From the NCBI GenBank assembly GCA_903873805.1, contig CAIQQB010000143.1, positions 1 through 64,000 on the forward strand: a DNA stretch of 64,000 nucleotides, written 5' to 3'. Shown here in pieces: positions 17,109-25,986 of the stretch; the first letter of the stretch is position 1; the number at the start of each line of letters is the position of its first letter. Below the pieces are notes generated by a model that did no database searches, was not told where the DNA came from, and was given only the letters and a program-made list of their open reading frames with translations. The position numbers and the translations under genes were made by a program. This DNA comes from an uncultured Opitutia bacterium (GTDB lineage: Bacteria > Verrucomicrobiota > Verrucomicrobiia > Opitutales > Opitutaceae).

Positions 17109-19421
17109 TCAGGGCGTGGCCGCGGGCTTGAGGGCGGGAGCCGGGCCGTTTCCCGTCGGGGTGGGCGGGGTGGCGGCAATGAGCCATTGCGGCGGTTCGG
17201 GTTTCAGCGTGAGCGTGTCCTGAACGACGCGCAGGGCCTCGCGGAGGGGGATGTCCATCTTGGAGTAGCGCTCGTTTTCGTCGGTGCTCATCTCCGCGGG
17301 ATCGGCATCGGGATCGTCGGAGGGCTTGGTGGACTTGATGCGGGGGGGGGGCGGCGGCGCCAGCATCACCTCGGTGAACGGGTAGCTATTCTTCTCCAGC
17401 ACCTTCAGGCGGATATCCATGGCCTTCTTGAACGCGGCATCATCGGCCTTCTGCTTTTCGCGATCCGCGAGATTGAGGGAGATGCTCTTCTGCTCCTGCT
17501 TGGCCTTGAACCACGCGATGTTCTGCTTGAGGTAGTTGAACTCATCCAGCTGGTTGAGGCGGGCGTCGCTGGCGGCCCGGAGCGGGACGAGGACGGTGGC
17601 CGCCAGCGGGTGGCCGTCGAAATGGGTGCTGTCGATCTTGTCCCAGGCGAGGGCGTGGGGCAGGGAGGACTCGCCCACCGGCAGATACTCGTCGATCGAC
17701 GGCAGAATGAGGTCGGGGACGACGCCCTTGAGCTGCGTGGAGGAGCCGTCCGGCAGGTAGAATTTCTGGATGGTCAGCTTGGTGGCCCCGGTTTTGATCG
17801 GGGTGGAGGCGAGCTGCTGCACGACATTTTTCATCTCGATGATCGTCTGGACGGTGCCCTTGCCGTGGGTGGAGGTGTCGCCGATGATGACGGCGCGGCC
17901 GTAGTTTTGCAGCGCGCCGGCGACGATCTCCGAGGCGGAGGCGCTGAAACGGTTCACCAGCACGGCAAGCGGACCGGAGTAGGCGAGGGCGGAATCGTCG
18001 TCGCTGTCCACCTTGACGTCGCCGAAATACGAGCGCACCTGCACGACGGGCCCGTTGCGGATGAAGAGGCCGGTGAGGGCGATCGCCTCCGAGAGCAGGC
18101 CGCCGCCATTATTGCGCAGGTCGAGGACGATGCCCTGGACGTGTTCGGCTTGGAGGCGCTTGATCAGCTCGGCGATGTCCTTGCTCGTGCTGTTCTGGTC
18201 GCCCTGCGTCGAGGCGTCGGGGCCGTAGAACAGCGGCAGGGTGATGACCCCCAGACGGGTGGTCGCGCCGCCGGCGGGGACGTCGAAGACGGCGGCGTGG
18301 GCGCGGGCGGACTCAATGTTGACGATGTCGCGGGTGAGGACGATTTCCTTGCGGGTGGCGGTGACGGCGGCGCCGCCCGGTTCGATCAGCAGATGGACGT
18401 GGGTGTCCTTGGCGCCCCGGATCATGTCGACAATCTTGCGCAGCTTCATGCCGATGACATCGACGGGTTCGGAGCCATCCTGGGACACGGAGATGATCTT
18501 GTCATCGGGCTTGAGCAGCTTGCTGAGGTCGGCGGGACCGCCGGGGATGATCTCCTTCACGATGCACTGGTCGTCCTCGAGCCCGAGGAGCGCGCCGATG
18601 CCGACGAGTTGGAGACGCATCTGGATGCCGAAGTCCTCATAAGTTGAGGCGGAAAAATAGGTGGAGTGCGGATCGTAGAGCCGGGCGATCGAGGAGAGGA
18701 ACATCTCCGATAGGTCGGTGGCCTCCGTTTCCTCGAGGCTCTTGAGCATGCGCTCATAGCGTTTGCCGATGGTGGCCTTGGCCTCCTCCAGCGGGGACAG
18801 CTTGGGGGTCGCGGCCGCGGTCTTTTCCGGGAGCGGGGCGGGCGGGGTGCCGGTGGCCGGGGTGATTTCGGCCGGGGTCTTTTTGCTGAGGACTTCCTGC
18901 AGGATCTCAAACTTGAGCCGGCGGAGCCAGAGTTCATCCGCGGCGGCGGGATCGGCGGGCCAGTCCGCCTTCGTGCGGTCGATCAGATACGAGTCCCGGC
19001 CGGTGAGATCGATGTCCTTTTTCAGCTCGGCGGTGATCCAGGCGATGCGGTCGTTGACCCGGGTTTCGTAGACCTTGAAGATATCGTACGCGGCATCGAT
19101 GTTGCCGAGGTTGTTGATGTTCAAGTAGAGGGTCTGGGCGTCGTAGCGCTGGAGGAACCCCTGCTTGTCGGAGTCGAGGAAAAACAGATGCTGGCCGTCG
19201 AGACCGTCCATGAAGTCCGGCAGCACGTCGGCATAATTGGCCGGCTTCACATGGTCGCGGTTGTAGTGCACCTCGTCGAGCAGCCGGATGAGCGTGCGGA
19301 TTTCAATCCGGAGCGTGGGGGAGGTCTCGAAGGTGCGGTCCGTCGGTGCGCCGGGCAGGGAAACGGCGACGGCCAAGGTGAGGAAAACTAGGCCGTACAG
19401 GCGGCGGAAGGGGTGGTGCAT
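17109..19421 (-). CDS. prc: Carboxy-terminal processing (tail-specific) protease, S41 family
   Basis: 770 residues from ATG 19421 (a signal peptide follows directly: MHHPFRRLYGLVFLTLAVAVSLPGAP; the open frame to 19463 adds only 14 residues). Order: an N-terminal helical domain (LLDEVHYNRDHVKP, FFLDSDKQGF) as in Prc/Tsp, a PDZ domain at about 270-340 (LVGIGALLGLEDDQCIVKEI), then the S41 core with GIVLDLRNNGGGLLSEA, the nucleophile in VNRFSASASEIVAGAL near residue 493 and the catalytic lysine in THGKGTVQT near 519. A C-terminal DUF3340-like helical extension follows. It degrades or trims periplasmic proteins from their C-terminus. A run of ten G (17342-17351, proline codons) lies in the C-terminal region. 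Downstream is the FmdB-like gene, 20 bp away. Confidence 0.92.
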   Translation of the reverse strand: MHHPFRRLYGLVFLTLAVAVSLPGAPTDRTFETSPTLRIEIRTLIRLLDEVHYNRDHVKPANYADVLPDFMDGLDGQHLFFLDSDKQGFLQRYDAQTLYLNINNLGNIDAAYDIFKVYETRVNDRIAWITAELKKDIDLTGRDSYLIDRTKADWPADPAAADELWLRRLKFEILQEVLSKKTPAEITPATGTPPAPLPEKTAAATPKLSPLEEAKATIGKRYERMLKSLEETEATDLSEMFLSSIARLYDPHSTYFSASTYEDFGIQMRLQLVGIGALLGLEDDQCIVKEIIPGGPADLSKLLKPDDKIISVSQDGSEPVDVIGMKLRKIVDMIRGAKDTHVHLLIEPGGAAVTATRKEIVLTRDIVNIESARAHAAVFDVPAGGATTRLGVITLPLFYGPDASTQGDQNSTSKDIAELIKRLQAEHVQGIVLDLRNNGGGLLSEAIALTGLFIRNGPVVQVRSYFGDVKVDSDDDSALAYSGPLAVLVNRFSASASEIVAGALQNYGRAVIIGDTSTHGKGTVQTIIEMKNVVQQLASTPIKTGATKLTIQKFYLPDGSSTQLKGVVPDLILPSIDEYLPVGESSLPHALAWDKIDSTHFDGHPLAATVLVPLRAASDARLNQLDEFNYLKQNIAWFKAKQEQKSISLNLADREKQKADDAAFKKAMDIRLKVLEKNSYPFTEVMLAPPPPPRIKSTKPSDDPDADPAEMSTDENERYSKMDIPLREALRVVQDTLTLKPEPPQWLIAATPPTPTGNGPAPALKPAATP

Positions 19422-19527
19422 GTCGGATATTGGATGGGTGGGGGCGGAAAAGGTTTCAAACAATCGCCGGGGGTGCCAACTGGAAAAGGCGCCGCCCGGC
19501 CGGATGGGTTTCAGTTGGGCGGAGGCA

Positions 19528-20400
19528 TCAGCGCCGGGTCAGCAGATCGCGGGCGTTGTCGAGCACACGCTTCTCCTCGGTGGTCAGGGCGCCGAAACCG
19601 TGGCTGTTGATCTTGTCGAGAATGCGGTCGACCTCGGCCCGCATGTCGGTGGGACTGTTGACATTGACCTGGAAGGCCGGCTGGGCGACTGCGGAGGACC
19701 GGCTCTTCCGCATCCATTTGGGCAATTCGATCGCGACCCGCGATCCACCCCAGCCGCGGTCATGGACATACCGGAAGTAGAGCCAGCCCGTCAGCAGGCC
19801 GCCGAGATGCACGGAATGGGCGATGCCGTCGGAATGCAGCTGACCCGGGATCTCATTGAACAGGAAGCCAATCACATCGATGCCCCCGAGCACCCACACC
19901 AGCCATTTGGGACGGATGGTGACCGGCAGCACGAAGAAGAGCAAAAACGTGATCGGCCGGTTCGGCCACAGGCAGGCGAACGCCGTCAGAAAGGCCATGC
20001 CGATCCCCGACGCGCCGATCACCTCGCCGCCATGGGCGAAGTTGGTGGCAAACCAAAACAGGCCGCCGACAGCACTGGCCGTCAGCGCCAACCAGGCCAG
20101 CCGTTTTTCCCCCAGGACGGGCTGGAGATCACGGCCGAAATAGAAAATGAACAGGAGCGATCCCAGCAAATGCCAAACACTTTCATGCAAAAGCGGATAG
20201 GTGAACAGCGTCCAAACCCAGCCATGGGCCAGATGGTAAGAGGACAGCGCCGCCGCAGTAAAAAATATCGGCTGATGGAGGTAGATCCCGAAGATGTTCT
20301 GGACGAAAAAACCGGCGATCAGCGCGCAGATCAGCCACGTCAGCATGGAGGCGGACGAGTGGCTTGGTTCTTCACGCATGTAGGACCGGTCGGAGAGCAT
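19528..20400 (-). CDS. Rhomboid-family intramembrane serine protease
   Basis: 290 residues with about six membrane helices. The catalytic dyad is visible: the nucleophilic Ser in EVIGASGIGMAF (about residue 130) and the His in SVHLGGLLTGW (about 195); LHESVWHLLGSLLFIFYFGRDLQP is the conserved first-loop/TM2 region. The cytosolic C-terminal tail (INSHGFGALTTEEKRVLDNA) is a small helical motif seen at the end of many bacterial rhomboids. Cleaves membrane proteins within the bilayer; substrate unknown. The start could also be the ATG at 20379. It lies 106 bp upstream of the tail-specific protease, so both proteolytic genes may be read together. Confidence 0.92.
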   Translation of the reverse strand: MLSDRSYMREEPSHSSASMLTWLICALIAGFFVQNIFGIYLHQPIFFTAAALSSYHLAHGWVWTLFTYPLLHESVWHLLGSLLFIFYFGRDLQPVLGEKRLAWLALTASAVGGLFWFATNFAHGGEVIGASGIGMAFLTAFACLWPNRPITFLLFFVLPVTIRPKWLVWVLGGIDVIGFLFNEIPGQLHSDGIAHSVHLGGLLTGWLYFRYVHDRGWGGSRVAIELPKWMRKSRSSAVAQPAFQVNVNSPTDMRAEVDRILDKINSHGFGALTTEEKRVLDNARDLLTRR

Positions 20401-20590
20401 GTGCGGCCCAGCCTATGCGGGCCGGCCGGCAAATTCAAGCACCCCCTGCATTCGGTGGCGATTTTGGCGGGAGTGCTGGCAGTGTGTGGGTTCGGTGGCG
20501 GCGGGAGGCGATTGCCGGACAGAATGGCGCCGGGCCGGGACGCCTGCCCGCTTGACAGGGCGCGCCATTGCGCTTTTCTCGCCCCTCGTC

Positions 20591-20827
20591 ATGGCAAACA
20601 AATCCGAGAAATGGGCAACCAACATTGGCGGCAAATTCTACGTCGACCAGCAATGCATCGACTGCGACCTGTGCCGCGAGACGGCGCCGGCGTTTTTTAC
20701 CCGCCACGATGACGGGGGCCATTCCTTCGTGTTCAAACAGCCGACGACCGAAGAGGAAGTCGCCCTCTGCATGGAGGCGCTCGAAGGCTGCCCGGTCGAG
20801 GCCATCGGCAACGACGGCGACGAGTAA
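20591..20827 (+). CDS. Small single-cluster ferredoxin
   Basis: 78 residues from ATG 20591. CIDCDLC (Cys22, 25, 28) plus CPVEAI (Cys67) provide the four ligands of one [4Fe-4S] cluster; Cys60 may form a disulfide with another Cys or be unpaired. The acidic C-terminus (NDGDE) is typical of monocluster ferredoxins of the Thermotoga/Desulfovibrio type. Electron carrier in the cytoplasm; partner not evident. The M3 peptidase gene follows 77 bp downstream on the same strand. Confidence 0.9.
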   Translation: MANKSEKWATNIGGKFYVDQQCIDCDLCRETAPAFFTRHDDGGHSFVFKQPTTEEEVALCMEALEGCPVEAIGNDGDE

Positions 20828-20904
20828 GCGGCCGGCGGCCGAAAAGCCGCTCGCGGTTGTTTTCCGTTGCCGGCGCCCGCACCGGCCATTGGCTGGCGGA
20901 ACGC

Positions 20905-22965
20905 ATGCCCGTCAATCCCTTCACCGATCCCGCCTTTGACATCCACTGGTCGCAGCATGAGCCCGCGCTCATTGCGCCGGCCATTGAGGGCGCCCTGTCG
21001 CGAGCCCAGACCGCAGTCGATGCCATTGCCGGACGCGATCCCGGGGCGCTGACCTACGCCAACACGTTTCTAGCGCTGGAGCAGGCCACCGAGGAGCTGA
21101 CGTTTGCCTGGGGCAAGGTCACCCACCTGCAGTCGGTGGCCGACTCCCCGGCGCTGCGCGAGGCACACAACGCGCTGCTCCCTGCAGTTACGGCCTTTTA
21201 TTCGCGGATCCCCCTCAACGCGGCTCTGTGGTCGCGACTCAAGGCGGTGGCGGCGTCGCCGGCCGCCGAAACTCTGACCGGCATCCACCGGCGTTTTCTG
21301 GACGAGACCGTAGCCGATTTCCGCCAAGCCGGCGCGGACCTGCCGGAGGCGCAGCGGGCGAGGCTGGAAGCCCTGCAGGGAGAACTCGCGCAGCTCACGC
21401 AGAAATATTCCGAGAACGTGCTGGATGCGACCAACGCCTGGCAGTTGGTGACCGACGATCCGGCGCGGCTGCGCGGGCTGCCGGAGCACGCGGTGGCGGC
21501 GGCGCGGGCCTCGGCGGAGAAAAAGGGTTTCGGCACCGCGGAGCGCCCGGCATGGCGTTTCACCTTGCACGGCCCCTCGCAGGAACCCGTCATGACCTAT
21601 GCCGGCGACGAAAGCCTGCGGCAGGAGTGCTGGACGGCTGCGGTCGCGGTCGGGGTGGACGCCCCGCATGACAACACCGAGCTGGTACGCCGCATCCTGG
21701 CCTTGCGCGCGGAGAAGGCGGCGCTGCTGGGCAAGGCGCATTTCGCCGACCTTGTGCTGGAGCGCCGGATGGCCCGGACCGGGGCGAAGGCGCTGGCCTT
21801 CATCGCGGACCTGCAGGACCGGGCGGGTCCCGCCTTTGGGCGCGAGTGCGACGAGCTGGAGGCCTTCAAGTCGGCGGAGACCGGGCAGCCGGCCGGCCGG
21901 CTCAAGGCCTGGGAAGTCACTTACTGGGCGGAGCGCCTGCGGCGGTTGCGGTATGATTTCGACGAGGAGGTGCTGCGGCCGTATTTCCCGATGGGGCGCG
22001 TCATCGCGGGTCTGTTCGAGCTGGTGGGAAAGGTCTTCGGCCTGCGGGTCACCGAGCGCGCGGCCGGAACCTTCGAGGCCTGGCACCCCGAGGTTAAGTA
22101 TTACGACCTGTACGACGCCCGCGGCCGGCGGCTCGGCTCGTTTTACGCCGACTGGCATCCGCGCGAATCGAAGCGTGGCGGCGCCTGGATGGGCTACCTG
22201 GTGACGGGCGGTCCGCGGCCTGACGGCACCCGGGCGCCCCACCTCGGCTACATCTGCGGCAACCTCACTCCGCCAGGGGAGGGCCGGCCGGCGTTGCTCA
22301 CGCACCGGGAGGTTGAGACCATTTTCCACGAGTTCGGCCACCTGCTGCACCACCTGCTTGGCGAAGTGGAGATCAAGTCGCTCAACGGCGTGAACGTCGC
22401 CTGGGACTTCGTCGAGCTGCCCTCGCAGATCATGGAAAACTGGTGTTGGGAGCGCGCGAGTCTCGACCTCCTGGCCCGGCACCACGAAACCGGGGCGACC
22501 ATCCCCGACGCGATTTTCGCCAAGATGACCGCGGCCCGAAATTTCCGGGCGGCCTGCGCGACGATGCGCCAGGTGCAGCTGGCCCGGATGGACCTGGCCC
22601 TGCATGTGCGCACCGCGGAGTTTCTCGCGGGCGATGTGGAGGCGCGGGCCCGCGCCGAGGTGGCGGACTGCATGATCCCGACCGAGCCGCCCGCCCGGAC
22701 GCTGCTGCGTCGTTTCAACCATATTTTTTCCGACCCCGTCGGCTATGCGGCGGGCTATTATTCCTACAAGTGGGCCGAGGTGCTCGACGCGGACGCCTTC
22801 ACACGGTTCCGCCGCGAAGGGCTGTTCAACGCCGCCACTGGCGCGGCGTTCGTCGAACACATCCTGAGCAAGGGCAACTCCGAGGATCCGGCGGCGCTCT
22901 ACCGGCGGTTTATGGGCCGCGACCCGGACCTCGGCGCGCTGTTCCAGCGCTGCGGGCTGGCTTGA
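20905..22965 (+). CDS. prlC: Oligopeptidase A (M3 metallopeptidase)
   Basis: 686 residues from ATG 20905 (an open frame exists back to 20857, but MPVNPFTDPAFDIHW fits the family N-terminus). The zinc site is ETIFHEFGHLLHHLL, with HEFGH supplying the two His and the catalytic Glu; the downstream Glu ligand lies in the following helix (WDFVELPSQIMENW). The C-terminal GYAAGYYSYKWAEVLDADAF is conserved in the thimet oligopeptidase/OpdA group. It degrades short peptides in the cytoplasm, including cleaved signal peptides in E. coli. Length is normal for the family and no signal peptide is present. Confidence 0.93.
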   Translation: MPVNPFTDPAFDIHWSQHEPALIAPAIEGALSRAQTAVDAIAGRDPGALTYANTFLALEQATEELTFAWGKVTHLQSVADSPALREAHNALLPAVTAFYSRIPLNAALWSRLKAVAASPAAETLTGIHRRFLDETVADFRQAGADLPEAQRARLEALQGELAQLTQKYSENVLDATNAWQLVTDDPARLRGLPEHAVAAARASAEKKGFGTAERPAWRFTLHGPSQEPVMTYAGDESLRQECWTAAVAVGVDAPHDNTELVRRILALRAEKAALLGKAHFADLVLERRMARTGAKALAFIADLQDRAGPAFGRECDELEAFKSAETGQPAGRLKAWEVTYWAERLRRLRYDFDEEVLRPYFPMGRVIAGLFELVGKVFGLRVTERAAGTFEAWHPEVKYYDLYDARGRRLGSFYADWHPRESKRGGAWMGYLVTGGPRPDGTRAPHLGYICGNLTPPGEGRPALLTHREVETIFHEFGHLLHHLLGEVEIKSLNGVNVAWDFVELPSQIMENWCWERASLDLLARHHETGATIPDAIFAKMTAARNFRAACATMRQVQLARMDLALHVRTAEFLAGDVEARARAEVADCMIPTEPPARTLLRRFNHIFSDPVGYAAGYYSYKWAEVLDADAFTRFRREGLFNAATGAAFVEHILSKGNSEDPAALYRRFMGRDPDLGALFQRCGLA

Positions 22966-23048
22966 ACCGGTGCAAATACGCCCCGGCGGTCATTCTGAAA
23001 TTGCGGGCGGGTAAATAACCGTTAGTCCATTTCCATGCTACCCCCTGC

Positions 23049-23501
23049 ATGATCATCGCCGACTTGAAAAAGATTCCCGGCCGGACCTTTCCCGCGCGCC
23101 GCTGGACGCGCGCCCTCGTCGGGCAGGCCGGGCAGCCCATCGCGGCGCAGGGATTCGCGATGGGTTACGTGGTGCTCGAGCCGGGCGGCGGGCAAGTGCC
23201 CTGGCACAACCAGACGCAGGAGGAGATTTACATGGTGCTGCAGGGGCGGGGCGAAATCTGCGTTGGTGCCGAACGCGGGGATATTTCCGAGGGGCAGTGC
23301 GTCTTTCTGCCCCCGCAGCAGTTTCACCAGCTGACCAACACCGGCGACGAGCCGCTGCACCTGATGTATGTCTACTGCCCCGGGGGTGACGTCGCCCATT
23401 GGAAAGAGGAACTCACCGGCACGCTGCCGCCCGCTGGGGTGGGGCCGACTCCGCCGCTGCCGGCCGGGGCGGCGCCCCAATGTGTGCAACCGCCCGCCTG
23501 A
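23049..23501 (+). CDS. Cupin-domain protein
   Basis: 150 residues with a single cupin barrel. Motif 1 is VPWHNQTQEEIYMVLQGRGE (metal-binding His and Glu) and motif 2 is FLPPQQFHQLTNTGDEPLHL. The C-terminal 30 residues are Pro/Ala-rich with one Cys. Single-domain cupins bind a metal and often act as sugar or organic-acid isomerases or dioxygenases, or as ligand sensors; nothing here decides between these. It is followed 26 bp later by a Gfo/Idh/MocA oxidoreductase, which suggests a shared carbohydrate pathway. Confidence 0.85.
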   Translation: MIIADLKKIPGRTFPARRWTRALVGQAGQPIAAQGFAMGYVVLEPGGGQVPWHNQTQEEIYMVLQGRGEICVGAERGDISEGQCVFLPPQQFHQLTNTGDEPLHLMYVYCPGGDVAHWKEELTGTLPPAGVGPTPPLPAGAAPQCVQPPA

Positions 23502-23526
23502 CGCCTTTTCGCCTTAATCACCCCGC

Positions 23527-24675
23527 ATGAAGATCCACCCGATTGGCATCATCCTCAACGGCGCAACCGGGCGCATGGGGACCAACCAGCATCTGCTGCG
23601 CTCAATCAAGGCGATCATTGATCAAGGCGGGGTAAAGATGGCGGACGGCGGCGTCATCCTGCCGGATCCGATCCTGGTCGGGCGCAACGAGGCCCGGCTC
23701 GCGGAGCTCGCGGCCCGCTCCGGAGTGCCGCGCTACACGACGAAGCTGGAGACCGCGCTCGCCGATCCGCGCAACCAGATCTATTTTGACGCCACCCTCA
23801 CCGGCCAGCGGCCTGTGGGCGTCCGTCAGGCGATCGCGGCCGGCAAGCACATCTATTGCGAGAAGCCCACCGCCACGACGTCGGCTGAGGCGCTGGCACT
23901 GGCGCGCGCCGCGGTCGCGGCGGGTGTTAAGCACGGCGTGGTGCAGGACAAGCTCTGGTTGCCCGGGCTATTGAAACTGAAGCACCTCATCGACACAGGC
24001 TTCTTCGGAAGGATTCTCTCGGTGCGCGGCGAGTTCGGCTACTGGGTTTTCACCGGCGAACACGGACCGCTGCAGCGGCCGTCGTGGAACTACCGCAAGG
24101 AAGAGCACGGCGGCATCATTGTCGACATGCTCTGCCACTGGCGCTACCTGATCGACAATCTTTTCGGTCCGGTGAAGGCGATCTCCTGCCTGGGCGCAAC
24201 CCACCTGCCGGAACGGTGGGATGAGACCGGCCGCCGGTATGCCTGCACAGCCGACGACTCGGCCTACGCCACCTTCGAGCTGCAAAACGGCGTCATCGCC
24301 CATTTCAACTCCTCCTGGTGCGTCCGCGTCCGCCGCGACGACCTGCTGACGGTGCAGGTAGACGGTACACACGGCTCGGCGGTGGCGGGCTTGCGGGATT
24401 GCGTCGCCCAGCCGCTGGCGGCGACGCCGCGTTGCGTGTGGAATCCCGACATGCCGAGCGGGGCCGACTATTCCGCCGGCTGGGTGGCGCAGCCGGATGC
24501 GGGCGTTTACGAGAACGCCTTCAAGGTGCAATGGGAGCTGTTTCTGCGGCATGTGGTGACGGGCGAGCCCTTTCCCTGGACGCTCTTCGAAGGGGCGAAA
24601 GGCGTGCAGCTGGCCGAGCTCGGCCTGAAGTCGTCCGCAGAGCGCCGCTGGATCGACGTGCCCGCGCTGGCCTGA
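23527..24675 (+). CDS. Gfo/Idh/MocA-family NAD(P)-dependent oxidoreductase
   Basis: 382 residues. N-terminal Rossmann domain (IGIILNGATGRMGTNQHLLR) with an unusual long loop before VGRNEARL, then the family lysine in GKHIYCEKPTATTS and the C-terminal alpha/beta domain (GGIIVDMLCHWRYLIDNLFG contains the conserved D-x3-H catalytic region). It most likely oxidises a sugar, inositol or sugar-acid alcohol. No signal peptide, so cytoplasmic. Probably co-transcribed with the cupin gene 26 bp upstream. Confidence 0.88.
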   Translation: MKIHPIGIILNGATGRMGTNQHLLRSIKAIIDQGGVKMADGGVILPDPILVGRNEARLAELAARSGVPRYTTKLETALADPRNQIYFDATLTGQRPVGVRQAIAAGKHIYCEKPTATTSAEALALARAAVAAGVKHGVVQDKLWLPGLLKLKHLIDTGFFGRILSVRGEFGYWVFTGEHGPLQRPSWNYRKEEHGGIIVDMLCHWRYLIDNLFGPVKAISCLGATHLPERWDETGRRYACTADDSAYATFELQNGVIAHFNSSWCVRVRRDDLLTVQVDGTHGSAVAGLRDCVAQPLAATPRCVWNPDMPSGADYSAGWVAQPDAGVYENAFKVQWELFLRHVVTGEPFPWTLFEGAKGVQLAELGLKSSAERRWIDVPALA

Positions 24676-24711
24676 GCCGGGCGGCTGGTTCAACCCCGGC
24701 TGGTTCCGGAA

Positions 24712-24788
24712 GGTGGAGCGCGTTGACCTCAACGCGCTTTGTTTCCGGGTGCTGTCCAAACCAGCGCATTGGGTCAATGTGCACCACC
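24712..24788 (+). repeat. Palindromic repeat family C, copy 1
   Basis: Two consecutive hairpins flanked by inverted ends GGTGGAGCGCGTTGACC and GGTCAATGTGCACCACC. The first hairpin is AGCGCGTTG/CAACGCGCT (perfect 9-bp stem) and the second AGCGCATTG/CAATGTGC (one mismatch). A second copy lies at 40632-40714 with compensating changes in the first stem. The surrounding gap 24676-24935 shows no gene. Confidence 0.7.
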
Positions 24789-24935
24789 CTGGGGATTACC
24801 GACGAGACGTGCCGGCGTTCGGTTTCGACCGTGCGGCGGGGGCGGACCGCTGCTTCCCCGAAATTGCGGCTCGCGGAGGGCGGCAATATTTCCGAACCTT
24901 TCGCCCTTGGCGGAGTCCAACTCCGCTCCTTCACC

Positions 24936-25517
24936 ATGACTTTTGCCATCATCGACATCATCAAGGGCGCCGACATCCTGATCTACCCGCTGGGACTCTG
25001 CTCAATTGCCCTGGTGTACATCCTCTGTGAACGCGCCTATGCGCTGCGCACGGCGGCGATCATGCCGGACGATCTGGTCGACGCGATTGTCGAGGGCCGG
25101 CAGGTGCCGGGCGGCCGGCACTCGGTGCTGGCCCGCATTGTGGATTTTGCCGAGCGGCATCCCGGCGACGCGGGGGCGGTGAAGGCCTTCGCCCGGCTGG
25201 AGCTATCGCGCATGGAGCAGGGCGTCCCCTATCTCGATGTCATCTATGCAGGCGCGCCGCTGATCGGTCTGACCGGCACGGTGTGGAGCCTCATCCGCGT
25301 GTTCTCCAGCATTTCGGGAGAAAACGGCATGCCCGACCCGGCCAAGTTTACCAGCGGCGTGTCGCTGGCGCTGTCGGCCACGCTGCTCGGCCTGCTGCTG
25401 GCGGTGCCGGCGCTGGTGGGCAGCGGGATCCTGCAGCGGCGGATCGAGAAATACGGCGCCCAGCTCGACGTGCTGCTGGAGCGCATCCTGCGGCGCGCCG
25501 CGGCGGAAGCGAAATGA
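24936..25517 (+). CDS. MotA/TolQ/ExbB proton-channel family protein
   Basis: 193 residues from ATG 24936; the frame is open far upstream but there it only shadows the oxidoreductase gene. Three membrane helices: residues 10-30 (ILIYPLGLCSIALVYILCERA), and a pair near 105-125 and 145-170 (YAGAPLIGLTGTVWSLIRVF; SLALSATLLGLLLAVPALVG) with the conserved APLIGLTGTVxSxIRxF of ExbB/TolQ. Forms the pentameric channel that, with the ExbD partner encoded next, uses the proton gradient to drive TonB- or Tol-type envelope processes. Its stop overlaps the ExbD start (ATGA). No TonB gene is adjacent. Confidence 0.88.
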   Translation: MTFAIIDIIKGADILIYPLGLCSIALVYILCERAYALRTAAIMPDDLVDAIVEGRQVPGGRHSVLARIVDFAERHPGDAGAVKAFARLELSRMEQGVPYLDVIYAGAPLIGLTGTVWSLIRVFSSISGENGMPDPAKFTSGVSLALSATLLGLLLAVPALVGSGILQRRIEKYGAQLDVLLERILRRAAAEAK

Positions 25518-25915
25518 GCGAGGCCCTGTATCAGCGGAAACGCAAACGGCCCGAGCTGAACCTCGTGCCGCTGATCGACGTGCTCGTGATGCTTGTGTTT
25601 TTCGCCTTTGTCACGATGCAGTTCCGCACGGCGGCGACACTCAACATCCGTTTGCCCAAGGTCGAGACGGCGGGCAAGAACGCCTTCAAGGGGGCGGTGA
25701 CCATCGGCATCGACCAGACGGGTGCGCTGTCGTTCAACGGCAAGGCCGCCAGCGACGAGCAGCTCGCTACGCTGCTGCAGCAGGTGCATGATCTCGACAA
25801 GGATCTGCCGGTGCTGATCAGCGCGGACGAGACCACGCCGCTGAAGAAGCTGACGTTTGTGATGGACGCCTGCCGCAAGACCGGCCTGACGCATTTCAGC
25901 CTGCAGTCGCGTTGA
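25514..25915 (+). CDS. ExbD/TolR-family biopolymer transport protein
   Basis: 133 residues. The N-terminus is basic and cytoplasmic (YQRKRKRPELNLVPLIDV), leading into one membrane helix with the essential Asp in NLVPLIDVLVMLVFFAF. The rest is the periplasmic domain (VLISADETTPLKKLTFVMDACRKTGL). It pairs with the ExbB-like protein with which it overlaps by 4 nt. Convergent with the SulP gene, which ends 71 bp further on. Confidence 0.9.
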   Translation: MSEALYQRKRKRPELNLVPLIDVLVMLVFFAFVTMQFRTAATLNIRLPKVETAGKNAFKGAVTIGIDQTGALSFNGKAASDEQLATLLQQVHDLDKDLPVLISADETTPLKKLTFVMDACRKTGLTHFSLQSR

Positions 25916-25986
25916 CGGAGCGATCCGCCTACAGGGTGAAGGAAGTCCGGTCCGCCTTGTCCGCGTGGAACGTTTTTAACGGCCGT

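Noticed and set aside
17187-18647. Open frame of 486 codons opposite the tail-specific protease gene
   Set aside because: Shadow of the S41 protease; composition typical of antisense translation in GC-rich DNA.
24318-24935. Long N-terminal extension of the ExbB-like protein
   Set aside because: It overlaps the oxidoreductase gene in another frame and repeat family C; the membrane protein begins at ATG 24936 with a normal first helix.
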